This document shows positions 36,648 through 39,748 of a stretch of DNA of 39,748 nucleotides, piece by piece. The position numbers were made by a program, and so were the translations under genes. Numbering within the stretch: the first letter of the stretch is position 1; the number at the start of each line of letters is the position of its first letter. Source of the DNA: a virus; the IMG/VR virus record IMGVR_UViG_3300004770_000043, positions 1 to 39,748 of that record, one strand, 5' to 3'. The notes beneath the pieces are model-generated. The model saw only the letters and a list, made by a program, of their open reading frames with translations. It had not been told where the DNA came from and made no database searches.

Positions 36648-39748
<3,101 letters not shown>

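Overview
The window is a stretch of a tailed-phage genome (or a prophage of the same kind) with a contractile tail. Every gene I can support is on the plus strand. They are tightly packed, with many ATGA-type stop/start overlaps. The first gene (1-171) and the last gene (37001-39748) run off the ends. A GapR-type (DUF2312) nucleoid protein, a family typical of Alphaproteobacteria, suggests an alphaproteobacterial host; this is inference from one gene family. No integrase, repressor or other lysogeny gene is visible.

Layout: (1) 1-5382, early and replication region: a winged-helix-like protein, GapR-like protein, Rmf/CrpP-like protein, VRR-NUC nuclease, a cysteine-rich protein, a DUF1376 replication protein with iteron-like repeats inside its gene, a primase zinc ribbon and a Toprim/DnaB-type primase-helicase in different frames, then small proteins and a basic protein at 4834-5382. 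(2) 5383-5905, a non-coding, highly structured stretch with promoter-like elements, a palindrome, a tRNA-sized three-way junction and a strong rho-independent terminator. Its place between a regulator-like gene and the terminase resembles the lambda Q / late promoter / leader terminator arrangement. (3) 5906-18396, packaging and head: TerS, TerL, a collagen-like fibre protein, DUF1073-type portal, a tRNA-Thr, Mu gpF-like protein, a modular protein, a Nudix-DUF2213 fusion, a scaffold-like acidic protein, a cement-like protein and a DUF2184-type major capsid protein. (4) 18469-32511, connector and tail: neck proteins, DUF3383-type sheath, tube, tail assembly chaperone with a T7 slippery run, tape measure with a muralytic domain, then baseplate plug, hub, spike, gp25-like, J-like and I-like proteins and a tail fibre. 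(5) 32546-36633, fibre chaperone and lysis: coiled-coil membrane protein, GH24 endolysin, metallophosphoesterase, small membrane proteins, HNH protein, and an i-spanin with the o-spanin lipoprotein nested inside it. (6) 36648-39748, a virion protein and a long collagen-like tail fibre open to the window end.

How the parts fit: early genes copy and organise the DNA. The gene at 4834 plus the structured leader probably control entry into the late block. TerS/TerL package DNA through the portal into a DUF2184 capsid matured by the DUF2213 domain. The sheath/tube/baseplate set injects it, and the endolysin plus spanins release progeny. The points I rate highest are the candidate origin inside the DUF1376 gene, the Q-like leader region, the pseudoknot-capable element after the capsid gene, the split primase, the recurring R-[KS]-D-[AS] motif in the head proteins, and two collagen fibres sharing one globular module. 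Function names come from reading motifs and recalled family features; no database search was run.
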